Positions 38,747 to 51,102 of a stretch of 64,000 nt of DNA are shown here, one piece after another. Under the pieces are notes generated by a model. It ran no database searches. It was not told where the DNA came from and was given only the letters and a program-made list of their open reading frames with translations. The translations under genes were made by a program, and so were the position numbers. The first letter of the stretch is position 1, and each line of letters opens with the position of its first letter. This DNA comes from Fasciolopsis buskii (lineage: Eukaryota; Platyhelminthes; Trematoda; Plagiorchiida; Fasciolidae): positions 67,268-131,267 of the forward strand of contig LUCM01007982.1 of NCBI GenBank assembly GCA_008360955.1. Reading direction: 5' to 3'.

Positions 38747-41700
38747 CCGAAACGCGTATTTTGTTAGCCTGTGTGCAAAACATTACGGTTTGTGGTGCTC
38801 CATCAGGAAATGATTCTTTTATGAGTTTCACTGAATTTTTCTCTACAAGTCCTCAGGGCTGGCAAAAGCAACTTCGGTGCTCTCTCAACTTAGAAGAGAA
38901 ATATAAGCTAACAATTAATCCGTTATTGATCGTTTTGACTTTCTTAATTTTTGCAAAACTGAACACAGGATGTCAACAACAGAAATATGCCTCCGGTTGT
39001 CGTTTGGTCCGCCCTTGTCTCTCCTTCTCTCTACGGGGCCGACAATGAATGAATGCGCGTCTGTTTACTATCAGCCGACACACTTTTTTCGAGGAACAAA
39101 ATCAATGAACGGTTTATGTTTCATTTCAGCCCGTGCTTCGTGAACCATTACCATTGTTTTCAGGCGTAAGTAGGAAAGTAAATATTTTGTCGGATTTTTT
39201 GATGGAGTGGCAAGCTCTAAATGCATTCGTGTTATGTGGTGGGGGGTTGAGTTTTGAAAACAACAAAAACAAAAAGCAACGAATACATGCATTTCAACTC
39301 GAAATCTGCGTTTCTCAGATTGGCGATATGCTGTTATGACTAACAAAGAAACTATTCAGCATGCTGCTAAAATGTTAGCAAGGGATTCAAAGGACTGGAT
39401 AAGGCGATACCATCCCTAGAACTCAGTGCCTTGAGTGTGCATTACGCGCAAGTGATTCTATCATTGATGTCATTGAGAGCGCTTGTTGTAATAGGTTACT
39501 TCCAATAATCTCATACCATATGATGCTATTTTTGTTTGGATTTCATTCATGTACTAATTGTATGTGTTTTAAATTTGCTTTGAGAAAGATAACAACAATG
39601 AACTCTGTAGAGTGTGAACCTCAGGAGAAATGAACTGCCTGGGTTAGTTAGTCGAACATCAAATGTCTGTTGGTATTCTTATCACATGAACACAATGAGG
39701 TTAGAATATTTCTCATATGAGAGTAATTGCGCATATCAAAGCGGTAAAGTGCTTTATGAAATCATCCAGCGGCAGAGTGTGGTACCACAGGCATTTACTG
39801 TAAAGAGGTCCACCTAGGTGAATACAGCAAGTAATTAAATTTCAAAAGCCGGCCCATCACAAATTATTACAAACCTAGACGATTGTTTGTCGTAGACCAC
39901 TTGAGTCTTAATTAGATTCACGAAATATGTATCCACACAAATAATGAATAATATTTGTTAAAATAGTCCCTTGCCAGCAAATTGGTCCAATTAATCGACG
40001 GGTTTTCAATTTAGAGCAGATGCATATGCATACATCGAAATTCTGGCGGGATGCTCGATCACAGTTTGGTCGTGCACATGCTTCACTAGCCGCGCAAAGA
40101 GACAAAAGATATTTGAAAATTTACAGTGAAAATCATGTCCGATACCTTCCCATATACTGTGCGTAGCTGATGTCCAAATCGCATGATCGAAAGTTTTGGT
40201 CAGTCAGTACAAATCATATGAACGAAACTTGTTTATATTTTGTTAGTAAATTGCCCTGCTCATGTTTATTCTACACCGTTACGTTCACATTTTACGAAGA
40301 CATTAGGCAAAGGGGTTCAAACGCATTCCTTGTTGGCTTCCAATGAAACTGATTTTCGATTTCACTGCTAGAACCATGGTCATGTTAAGAAACCTGCATA
40401 CACCTTGAATTCTCTCAAAAATGTTAGGCCTACGGGAACCATATCAATCTTGCGAAGGAATTGTGTCGGCCTGAGCTCTCTCGTGTATTCCGTTGAATAT
40501 TTATCCCTTTCCTTGTAAAACAACCATTTAATTCTTTGAACGGTGTACACAGTTCTTGATCACCATGAGTAACGACCGTTCCAAACTCAGTAACTCTGGC
40601 TCTTAATTCAAAGTACCGGTTTCAAACCATGACATAACACACTCTAAACCCCTTTTCTTTTCGCGAACTACGAAAATGTAAAGCATATTCCGTGTATCGT
40701 TTTCCGCGTTTTTATTGAACACTAATTTCGAACATGGTTTTTATTATTACTGTTATGGATTCCAGGTTATCCTCTACAGAATTATTAGCTTTATTGATCA
40801 TTATCATCCCACCCACTGTGAATCTTGTTTATTATAAAGATACGCTGGAAATGTATTTCTGCCGTGACTTTGGTGCGACGAGCGCAACGGATCTCGATTT
40901 TTCCAACAGTTGCAAAAACCCGGATCGCCTTGGGTTACAAATGATGAACCGAGAAACTGGCCGGTATTTGGAATCAAGAACATGGGTGGGTATTATTCTG
41001 GAGTCGAGCAATTACATGAAACTGTTAGTAACAATGAAACGAGAGTATATGTGAACAGATCGGTTGCTAGCAGTTTTCTAGTCCGGATTAAAAGATTTCA
41101 GCCAAACTAAAGAAAATCGATGGATGAACATGGCTGTGGAGTAATATGATGCTGATCTATGGGTAATCCTCCAGCCTTAGTCAACTTCACTGTAGGACGG
41201 AAGCTGAGATGTATAACTCGGATATACGCAGAGGTTTGGCCTTGAGCCATGCCTTATTCTTACTAAAGTTTGGAATCAGGCTCCTGCTCTACGGTGCAGA
41301 GTTTTACTCTGAGACGCACTTTGCATTGTGTGACACTGTGTGAAAAGCAACTAGCAGTTTAAGACCAATCATTAAAATGTCCTTAGTTGTTTCATCGATT
41401 TGATGTAAGAAAGAATGCAGATAAATTTAATGTTCACTTTAAAATGTGGAATTATTGTTAGGTTTGATAGGCTATCCTCGAAGCTCATGCAAATACCTGC
41501 TCCTCACTTCGTGAAATATTGCTATCGAGGTATCTTCCAACGTTACACAGAATACAGAAGGTCGGTCTGACAAGACAAAGTGGAAACTCTGATTTCCACC
41601 ACTTTTCACTCAGGTCTAACCAGTTTCCACAGTATTCATTCCTGTCTTATTTCCGCATGAATTAGCAAGTTTTAGGATCACGTCTGGACAGATTAGGACC

Positions 41701-43320
41701 ATGCCTGGAGCTTGCCATCCTTGTAGTATTGCCGTTCCCTTCAATCGAATCAAGGATGCTAATTGATTTCACGAGATTGAAACGGTTGATTTTGATATCC
41801 TCTTCCACATCCAACTTGTCTACTACGTAACAATTTTGCAGTGATGAAGAGAAACAAAAGCCAGCAATCAATAATAGAATAATTGAGCATGTTTAAATAT
41901 AAAAACCAGCCATCAAATAAAAATGGATTCCAGTTGATACTCGAAAGTGCTTTTCTAAAAGAAAAAAATTGTTTTGTTTCTCTGACCATTTTTTTAATAT
42001 CTGCCTTCTGCTTGGCTCACATTTAAATAAATGTGCAGGTTGGCATGTACTGATCTGGAATGAGAAATTCGCTTCATTAGTATCAATTCCATTGCATTAT
42101 ATATTTTCAAGTAAACGGAGTTGTAATTGACTGAAGATCGCTAATTGATAACTGTATACTCGACTTTACCTATTTTTCCTATTCTATCGCTCAGCAGCGA
42201 AAGAGAAAAAGCAAATTCCATTTCACAATTCTCATTTCTTAGCGCTCACAATGCAATAGTTGGTGCGAATCGTTACTTTTCGTTCGTTTTTTCCCGGTTC
42301 ATTTATACGCGCCTTATTGATGAATGGGCAAACTGAAACGAAATTTCATCCTCCATTCGTTTGAATGGTGAAAACAAAACAACTGAGATTACGGCAATCT
42401 CCATTCATTTTCAGACGGTTAGAAAAACTAAACTTTTGTTCACAAAGCACCAGCGTTTGAAGAAAAAGGCTTCTGTAGGTAGAGGTCTTCGATGAGCAAA
42501 TTTTGTCCGTCTAAATAAGTTGAAATTCACTTATTTTTCTGAAAGTGATATTGAATATTGTGTTGAATGCAACGTATACATTTGCCTACAGGTGTATCGT
42601 GAAGAAGAAATCTGTTGAGGCGTTCAGGCAGCCTCTAAGTGCAAATGGATTTTCTATGATATTGTTCGAACAACACCTAAGGCATTCCCATTAATTGATC
42701 TTTTACAGGATTCTTGAATTTTACAGAATAATGTAGAATAAATTTGTATCTGGAGAACGATGACAATCAAACCGTTAGCTCATTGGCCCACAGTTTCACG
42801 GATTATTGATACTTCGGGAAAAATAAATTTTATTTGGTGAATTGAATAAAAATTCGACTTAAGGACAACTACAGAACTCCAGAACTCTGCAACTTTGTGA
42901 CCACTTCGTGATTTCAAGGCGGATACCGTTTAAGCGCCTACAAAGTGGTCTTTGTTATTTAGCCGAATATGACTAGTGTAAGATGAATGAATTGTTCGTA
43001 TCTGTGTATAGGAGGAGAACCACTCGTTGATTTTTGCATCTGAGCATCAATCCTAATGGTATACGAGACTTCATTCAATCAACGTGTACGGAGTGATCGA
43101 ATCGATCCATCGCAGTGTAACAGAATAAATTTTTGTTTTGTTTTTAGAAAATTCGATCCTTCAGATATTGGTAGTTGTTATTTGTGAACTAGCCCCTGGT
43201 AGGTAAGAATTTTGTTAGTTAGTTTCCATCCAGGCAAAGTTAAAATGCTTTGCTATTTTAATCTGAAAAAACGAAAATTCAAGGATATCAGATACAAACA
43301 CTTTCACTGAGAACCCAAGA

Positions 43321-43357
43321 AGCAGTAGTAGTAGTAGTAGTAACAGTAATAGTAGTA
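43321..43357. repeat. AGT trinucleotide microsatellite
   Basis: Imperfect (AGT)n, interrupted by AAC and AAT units; about 12 units. Confidence 0.9.
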
Positions 43358-44229
43358 ACTCACTGTCTGTCTCTCGTATACAGTATGTAGATTCTTAGAA
43401 AATGAAGAAAAACTCCAATAAATTTGACACCGTAGTCTTACTGCAAAGGAGTTCTGCAATTGCACAGTCTGAGAATATATTACCGCCATTTCATAATATT
43501 CCGGATAATGTTTCGTTATCCAGCTGGTTCTGAGACTGCAAAGTTCTTATTTTAAGAATAGATTACATTTTACCCGTGAACGATTCATTGCATCATTAGT
43601 AGTTCTTAATCATAGATAGCATGTGTGCTCTGGACACATTTTTGCCCATTGGCTTTCGGATGCCGGATAGCAAATTAAGGCTTGCTCTAACGCTCTACTC
43701 AACAGCAAAATAGGTGCAAAGAACTATAGGGATTTTCAAATGAATCTATTTTGCCTTGTCAAATTATTTTCCTTCAATTTTAAAATTTCTCCCTTTCTGC
43801 GTACTCTAACACTTGCATTTAACACACAGTTTTTTTCGCGAACCCTGACACCAGAAAATTTCCGGATGTTGTGAAATCACCGTGCCACATGGTAGTAGTA
43901 GATCGATACTGTCACTATTACCAATGAATAACTTTATGAATACATTGGGGTCATATCCTGAATCTCTACGGAAAACGGGCATTAGTTAGGTAATTTAGTG
44001 ATTTTTCATTCTGTCATGTAAAATTCGAAGTACAGATAAATTATAGTTATTGTGATTAACATTGGCTTTCAAGCATGGAATTGTTTGTTGGAAACTACTG
44101 AAATACTGGTTTATTTGGGGTAGGACAGAGAAGATTGGTGAAGCTAAAAGATACTCCATAGCCATATGATCTGGCATATAAATGCATTCATAGTTTTCAT
44201 TCATCATCGCACAATTGAAGCAACTTCAA

Positions 44230-44800
44230 GCTTACAGATCGGTGACTGATTGCAGTATTTTCATTAACGAGCAGTGCAGGTGTTTTGTGCAGTGCAATAT
44301 AAATTGATGCCGTTTCATCGGAAAATAGACGATGAAAGGGTCCCGTGTATCACCTGCATTGTGCCATATCGGTCGCTTTTATTTAGTTACGTTCGTGTCA
44401 TTGTGCACCGTTTGCGATTCAGGCTATCCGGTCTTGAGCCAAGAGCCAGGTACGTGAGTCGTAGCGCCTCGGTCATTCGTGTTTGTATGCAAATTTCTGG
44501 ATCAATCAGGCGCCAACTGTTCGATGATCGTAAAGATTAACTGGTGCCTTTTTAATGGCCAGAGCCGACCAGATGTGTTTGCGTGGTGCTGCCTGTCGTG
44601 CTCGTTCCATCCAGATTATCTTGGCGTTGGTGGTATTTCAGTGTCCGACTGAATATCTGCTGAGAAGGTCAACTGATTTGAATCTGCCACAGATTTACTT
44701 GGATGAATATTCGACGACAGATGCGATTAACATGAGCCGTTTTTCATTAATCCCTGTATTTTTCAAGGCAAATTGCTCCAGTCAGAAGGGCGATTAGATA
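44230..44800 (+). other. GC-richer island with exon-like signals
   Basis: Two adjacent plus-strand ORFs of 88 and 80 codons lie in sequence richer in G and C than its flanks. Overlapping strong donor motifs CAG|GTACGT and TAC|GTGAGT occur near 44448-44458. A candidate acceptor TTTTGTGCAG ends near 44292, and another, GGTATTTCAG, near 44641. The island lies 6.3 kb upstream of the receptor ATG, so a 5'-UTR exon of that gene or a repeat fragment are both possible. No protein similarity is recognised. Confidence 0.2.
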
Positions 44801-45933
44801 ACTGATCTTCTTATTCCATTAAGAATTCCATTATTATTTACCCATCAATGGTCAGCTTGGATGTGTCAAAAAGCGGCTCACCTGCACTCATATTCGTATT
44901 ATCAGATTTGTTCTGATTTGTTCCTAATTACAATCTTACTGACCAACGTCCCGGTGAATTCTAGTTATCTGTTTAAGACTCTGGGCAGATCTCGAATTTA
45001 GCAACACCCGTGATACGCTACATGTCATCACTAAATCAACGACAAACAACATTGCTCGGATTACTTTCTTTTTCGTGCACGACTTCTAGTCGATGCCATG
45101 ACGACATCCGTTTGTAAGGGATTTTCTGTAAACCTTATCTCTGTTGTATCTGTCGTTATGTAGATATTTCAACCAACCGGGTTTTTCACTATAACCGTTC
45201 AGCCAAATAGACTTTATCTTGAGAAATAAACTAAAATATTTGATGTGATGTTTTTATCAGGATAGAAAAACCATTTAGCGATACCCTTTGAAAGTCTTGA
45301 TGTATCGAAAATAAATGCCCTAGGATTTCTTTTGGTATTTTTATATACTTTCATACTTTTCGCCACAGCTTTTGACTGAAATGCGACATACTTTTACACC
45401 AAAGTCTATTCAATAAAATGCAAGTGAAATGCCTTTGTGACGGTCCATAGAAGCTATTTTTCTTTATTGGTTCCTTGGACTCTCGTCCCAATATGAAGAT
45501 ACCTCAGTGAGGCCTGTGGGCGACTGGGATAAAAGATCAACGTACACTCCAGCTTAGCGGATTTCACATCAGCCGTGCGACGCGAGAAAGCGCAAGGGCG
45601 TTTCGTAGTCTTATAAGTTGATGCAGTTTTCAACTCAGATTGGTGAGCTTAGAAGCCATCTGATGGCTCAACTTTGCAATTAGATCACGAACATTTTATA
45701 ACTATTCGCGGTAAAATGGTCAGACAACAGTCTGATAGCATCGGTGGTGAAATGTGCGCCGGTTTAAAACCAAGCTAAGTCATCATAACATATTGAAAAT
45801 ATGAAAACTTATGAGCTTGTGTCCACAAACCATCCATCCGTTTTGTTTAAGCTTGCCTGAATTGGTACATGTTAGTAGTAGGAGATTGAATGTTTTCATG
45901 AAATAATTCACCATGCGATGTCATCGCTCAACT
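44801..45933. other. No gene recognised
   Basis: AT-rich sequence between the exon-like island and the palindromic element; nothing supportable. Confidence 0.55.
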
Positions 45934-46133
45934 CATCATAAAAAACCATGGAAGCACTGCACAGCTGTTTCATCCTTGTTCAGACCCTGCCCGGTAGCGT
46001 AATGGCTAGGGCGTTCATCTCACAATCGTTCGTCCCGGGTTCGCGTCCCAGTTCGGGCTCGGTGGATATGCACTGCTGATGAATCCTAACAAGGATGAAA
46101 CAGCTGTACAGTGCTTCCATGGTTTCTTTATGG
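45934..46133 (+). repeat. Palindrome-bounded element with a tRNA-like core
   Basis: The left arm (about 45934-45980) and right arm (46089-46133) are inverted repeats. Inward from CCATGG they read GAAGCACTGCACAGCTGTTT on the left, with the reverse complement on the right differing only by C to T in ACTGCACAG. Each arm is about 36 bp with one mismatch, extendable to about 44 bp with a one-base gap. They enclose about 108 bases that contain a tRNA-like unit. This resembles neither a standard SINE (no tail) nor a cut-and-paste element of known class. It could be a folded-back insertion or a foldback/MITE-like element carrying a tRNA-derived internal promoter. Confidence 0.75.
45988..46060 (+). 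other. tRNA-like unit (degenerate tRNA or SINE head)
   Basis: The A box TAGCGTAATGG at 45995-46005 fits the consensus TRGYNNARNNG exactly. The B box GGTTCGCGTCC at 46038-46048 has one deviation (C for A). Their spacing is normal for a tRNA. Acceptor halves TGCCCGG and TCGGGCT pair at about 6 of 7 positions, the D stem at 3 of 4 and the T stem at 4 of 5. The anticodon stem barely pairs; counting positions gives a loop CTCACAA (anticodon CAC), which is unreliable. It is more likely a tRNA-derived repeat promoter than a working tRNA. Confidence 0.6.
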
Positions 46134-46560
46134 TCGGTTGATCGATCTTTTCACATGATGAATCATTTCAATTATTTTGTTTCTTTCCATTTGAATGGCT
46201 GTCCCTGTGACTTCACTCTCAACTCACAAAATTCTGGTTTACGAGTCAACTTTGCACTCCTGGAGCACCGCACTCGAGTTTCCCTCCTATGAGAGTCCAT
46301 CAACGGTGCATATTCATCACCGCACCCGGAAAATGAACCGAGACCTTTCGTACGGGAGAGGTGTCTACTGCCACTGTGCTGCCGGGATGACCCGAATTAT
46401 TGGATCGAATTCGTTCAGGTGTCGAACTCAGTGACAACCAACATCACCAGGCAGCTTCGAAGGGGGACGTGGTTACTGCCGTTAACTCCAGTCGAACGTC
46501 TCTCACTAAGTCAGGTCTACTCCGGTGGATTGGGCTCCCGCCCCACTTGGCTCACCTTGC
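46134..46560 (-). repeat. GC-richer interspersed-repeat island with a second, opposite tRNA-like segment
   Basis: Directly beyond the palindrome, base composition rises and stays high until the poly-T at 46560. On the minus strand the stretch 46310-46390 contains CGGTTCATTTTCCGGG, a B-box-like T arm with its B box at 46328-46339 and a T stem CTCGG/CCGGG around a loop of 8. An anticodon-like CTCCCGTACG lies about 20 bases upstream, and a poor A box (TGGCAGTAGAC) before it. It is probably a decayed tRNA-derived SINE on the opposite strand. Whether it forms one composite unit with the palindrome is unknown. Confidence 0.4.
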
Positions 46561-49500
46561 ATTTTTTTTCCATGTGCATTTCTCATAATTATTTGGGATT
46601 ATTGTGTAGGATCGATGATATTTTGAACGGAATTAATAGATGTGTGAAGGATTCAAGGAGTCCGCACAAGCTCCCTGTTAGGCCCTCATTTTGATAAAAA
46701 GGAATTGATTCAAACATACATGTTGGGAACAACACTTCATTGCATATGGAAGCAATATCCATGACATACGGATGCAAATTTTATTTCGACTTTGCACAAG
46801 ATTAGATAGGATCTACTGGAGACATAATTATTCGAAGATTTGGAAAACTCATTGATCTGCCCGGTAACTAAGCGCGGGAGTAGATTGAAACATGCAAAAA
46901 GTAGTTTTACATTGCAGGAGTTAAGTGCGCAGATGCGAAATATTTCTTTGGCCAGCCCACAACCGAATCAATGTTTTGCCAACTTTTCAATGAACTGGTA
47001 GCATTGCACAAATCGTGTCCTCATCGCGTCGGACGAATAGTAGTTGCGGTGATCCCCACAACCCTCAGCATACATTCAATTTTGTAGGCACATTCAAGGA
47101 AATTTTTATTCCAGTTAAGCGGTCAACGTTTGAAATTTTCACGTCCTATTTTCCGGTGCAATGAATTCCCTTGCGAACGCGGTTGATGCAAACTCATTCA
47201 GATAAGGCGGATTTTAATGACGAAAATTTGGACAGAATAAAGCTAGATTATTGAAAATATTGGTGGTCCCGGTATCCGGTCCACATGTGCCACAGTTTGT
47301 GCCGATACATTATGATAAAATTGGATCATCATTGTGCTCCATTCCGAAGATTTTAGGGAAAAATGAACACCACGCAATGTGGTATCCACTGGAAGCGCAC
47401 ATATGAAAATCGTCTTTCAAATGTAGGCAGTAAGCACTTTAATAACGAAAATAGTTGACGATATCCATGTGCAGCTTGTGCTAAATGGATCAGCATATTG
47501 GTCGTATTGTGCAGGTGCTTATGCTATCTAATAAACTAACTGGGCTGCTTTGCAGGTCGGCTAAATAACCCCTTCTAAGTGAGGTGTCTTGAAGCATGCA
47601 ACGAATGATCCCATGTAGTTTTTGCCGTCAAGCGCACCGTTTCCACGGGAAATTGCTTGGTACCAGACACGAAGAGGTACTGAGGAATCTTCAAATACGT
47701 TAAAGCGTTTGTATCAGCATAGCTCACAGGGATCCGCTACTGCCCACTAGACAGGCAGGACCGTGATAAAATATGTATTCAAGAAGACCAAAAGAAATGG
47801 GTGAGACTATGACCAAAATGTCAAAGTTGTTGAGGTCATGTGGAAGACGATGTTAAGGTAGCCTCTACCAACCTGTTGGAACTTTACTTGTTCGTAAGGC
47901 TTTCTAGATTACACAAATCAAACGTATGCCTGTTATTATGTCCATTTTCGCTCACATGGCGAGCTGGTAATTAACGAACTTGTCTAGTTACACAAATGTT
48001 CTGTTAGTATACCACATAAATATAAATACATCAAAAAACATAACTGCTTTTGTAATGACTGCGATCAGCTTTAAATGATTGCTTGTTACTTGCACCTTGA
48101 TGGTCCGGTTCACTTTTAATGAGGAGGTTTACAGATCGGCTGATTCGTGGTCAGTGTTTAGGTTACAGCGCTCGAACATAGCCAAACATTTACTTCCCCA
48201 AATCGATATAGTTCTGTATTACACACGAGGCTGTGGTTCTTCTACTTCGGTAATAACAAAGATCACTGCACTAGTTCATTTAGTTTAGTTTTTCAAAAAA
48301 GGTCTTTTGAATTCAAAACTGCGAAATAGAAACTTGTCCCACTTTCTGTCAATATATAACTGGAGGATAATAATTCTGTGTATATCAAAAGCTAGCTTAG
48401 ACGAGACGGCACACACAAGCTTTGGCTGTTATTTTCCACTTGAAATTTAAGATAGATCTCATTAGATGCATCAAGAACTTATGTTTGGGGAACTGGTTAG
48501 GTTCAACGTCGTGGAGATCACCGGTAGAATCTTCATATGCACTGCATGCACTAAGTACTTACTTGCAAAATCTTAAAGAAGTCTTGTAATCTCACAGAAA
48601 TAGGAGTTTCACATGCAGTACTTTTTGAAAGGGACTTCGAAACTGAGATTTTGGTCAGAAACCTGGTAACTGTCGCTGTCAGTGCGTTTCTTGCTACTTC
48701 ATTACGTGCAAACATAATTAAGGGCCCGATACTCTTCGCAAGTCCCAAAGGAAATAATTAGATCTGATCTAATCTAGGATTTTGCACCTTGCAGGTTCAT
48801 ATTTCGTTAAGTTACAGCCAGATGTCTCAACAGTAGTCAGACAAATGCAATGGAAATTATCTTAGGTGGTTTTCTTTCGGTTTCACTTCTCATCTCCATA
48901 TTCCTAAAGTCTGTTTTGAGGTTGGTGCTGTTACCGTGGCCGAAAACCGCTAACAGTTCCCAGTCGAATCCCCATCCATAACTAAGCGGGAGCGATGAAT
49001 GAAAACAGATCAACTTAATTTATATAATTGAAATCAGCCTCAAAACAAAAATAACTGACCTAGTAATCTTCAAACTACAACTTGAAGGTTTCGCCTTTCA
49101 CGATCACTTTTTTGTTCGCAATCCTCTCCCTACCATTTGCATTTTTCAGTGGGTAGTCTCTATCCCGTGCACGCTCATCTCTCGCACGTGTAAATCTATT
49201 GGCCGAAACAAGTTACTGTAGCTAAGCTCATCTACCACTGGTTTACTTTCAGGCTCATAATGGACATTGCCAACGAGTATCTGAATGCTTTTTCACCAAT
49301 ACAGGAATCATATACGCGGCCCTGAATGATTGCCATTTGGTTATAAGGTGATTGGTATCTAGTATGAGGAGTGGATCCAACCATACACCCATTAATTGCT
49401 AACGGTCGGTCTACGTGCAGATGTTGCACATGAACCCTGTTGATAGATCGCGGCAGGCCAGTAATGTTCGAGGACGGATTGGTAGCAAGGTTAAACTATG

Positions 49501-51075
49501 CACCCTGATTCAGCTAGTTTTGATTTCACTTGGGCTAGGACTTTTATTCACGTCATGGGATGAAGCCCTACAAGACTTTGTGACATATGTAAACTAGCGA
49601 ACAATAAATGACCCTGTCTTCACCAGACGTTTCGGTTTGATCAGCACAGAAATATCTGGTATAGGGTTTATATCATAAAGTAGGACAGCATCACGGTAGA
49701 CATTTTTACGGAATATCGTCAGATTCTTACGGACATGAGTGCCACATACATGTGTAGAATTGAAGAAGTATTCTACCTTAGCGTATACTTTGATTGGCTC
49801 TAAAAAGGCAGGAAAAGACACCCTCATATTAAAGAGAAGACCCATTTAAACGTTGATTTTGTCTAAGTAGAACCACGCTAGACAAGCTCAAATTTGTAAT
49901 TCACACTACCAAACGTCTAACTGATCGCATGACCGCAGCCTGTTAACCTTTACCAAGTCGCTGTGCCCCAACAATCCTACTGATGCTTGGCAACCACTTG
50001 GGTATCTGAATGGGATCACTGGATTAGAGCAGAAAAAACTCTATTATCAAAGATTACAGCCTTCCAAGGTCATCATGATTCCTTTAATCAGTTCCATCAT
50101 GCTAAAATGGGAACCAGTCAAAAAGCCGAATTATCAAGTTTACCAGTAACCAAAACTTTCATTTAGCAGAAATGAGAACTGCTGTTTACATTAACCTAAT
50201 AAAAACGTTCCAATCAAGACAACGTTCAAAATAACATTCCATGGTTGTGAGAAGTGTTCTTGCGATAAGTATCACAGTCGACGGTTATCAGAACACTCGG
50301 CGGATGCTTATAAAATACTGCCAGGAATTTGGTCAAAAGTATTCACTACAGTGTGCATCTCCGGCAATGAGGAGGCAAAGAAATCCAGTGTTACCTTAGT
50401 TGGCTGTATCAAGTTTATCAAACATGAGTTTGAGTGCTACAAAAAACGTCAAAATGTATCATATGATTGCATAAAGTCATCGACTGACCACAAGTCAAAG
50501 CTTTCGGGATTGCAGAATGATTTTAAGCATCCTCAGTCATTTTTATCAAAACGCTGATGTAAACAAACTCATAAAACTTTCGAAATTTGACTGATTAGCA
50601 AATTGGTTTAACAAATGAAACACCTAATATCACTTTATTCATCGGCTGCTTAATTTGGATAATTTGTGTTCACTGTTCAGGTAAACCAATCAAGCAAAAT
50701 AACTTGGAATTTTTAAGCGTATATTCAGTGTTGGCTAAAATGGGTGAAGAATGTCAAAATTCCAGGATTCATCTGAAAAATTCCTAACCTAATCAGGGCC
50801 ATTTCGATAGCAGATGAACTGCCTGCCATTAGTAAGCATAATTGAAAAATAAGTTATTTTCAGCCGTGTTCTGATTGGTTCTTTACAAAAGATTTTGATT
50901 GGTTCATTTTTTGGATTCAGTCAGTCACTAACCGTTTTCCGTTAAAGACCATTCCACTTGCTGTCAGAGCTCGTGTACTCATGGGCATAACGCCAAATAT
51001 CAACACACAATGAACGTGCTTGTTCATTTTGAAACTGATGGATTTAGTGAGCACACTATTCCTGAGAACGAGTTA
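46561..51075. other. Upstream region of the receptor gene, no gene recognised
   Basis: It probably holds the promoter or 5'-UTR intron of the receptor. I cannot identify a TATA element or first exon with any confidence. Confidence 0.5.
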
Positions 51076-51087
51076 AATATTTCACAG
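51076..51087 (+). other. Candidate splice acceptor 15 bases before the receptor ATG
   Basis: The sequence AATATTTCACAG ends at 51087 and is followed by 15 bases, including an in-frame stop, before the ATG at 51103. It fits a 3' splice site, either for a 5'-UTR intron or, since flatworms use spliced-leader trans-splicing, for leader addition. Its pyrimidine tract is weak, so this is only a candidate. Confidence 0.35.
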
Positions 51088-51102
51088 TAATAATCAGAAC
51101 TA

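Larger units (their letters stand above)
32141..44229. other. No gene recognised apart from microsatellites
   Basis: About 12 kb of AT-rich DNA. A faint RTE-like phrase (LLYGAEFYSE) can be read near 41286-41315 on the plus strand but is too short to call. All ORFs are below 126 codons without motifs. Confidence 0.55.

Noticed and set aside
41180..41330. Second RTE-like fragment (phrase LLYGAEFYSE)
   Set aside because: Only about ten residues resemble the family and the flanks do not continue the match.
45988..46060. Functional tRNA gene
   Set aside because: The A and B boxes are good, but the anticodon stem does not pair, the acceptor has a mismatch and the unit sits inside inverted repeats.
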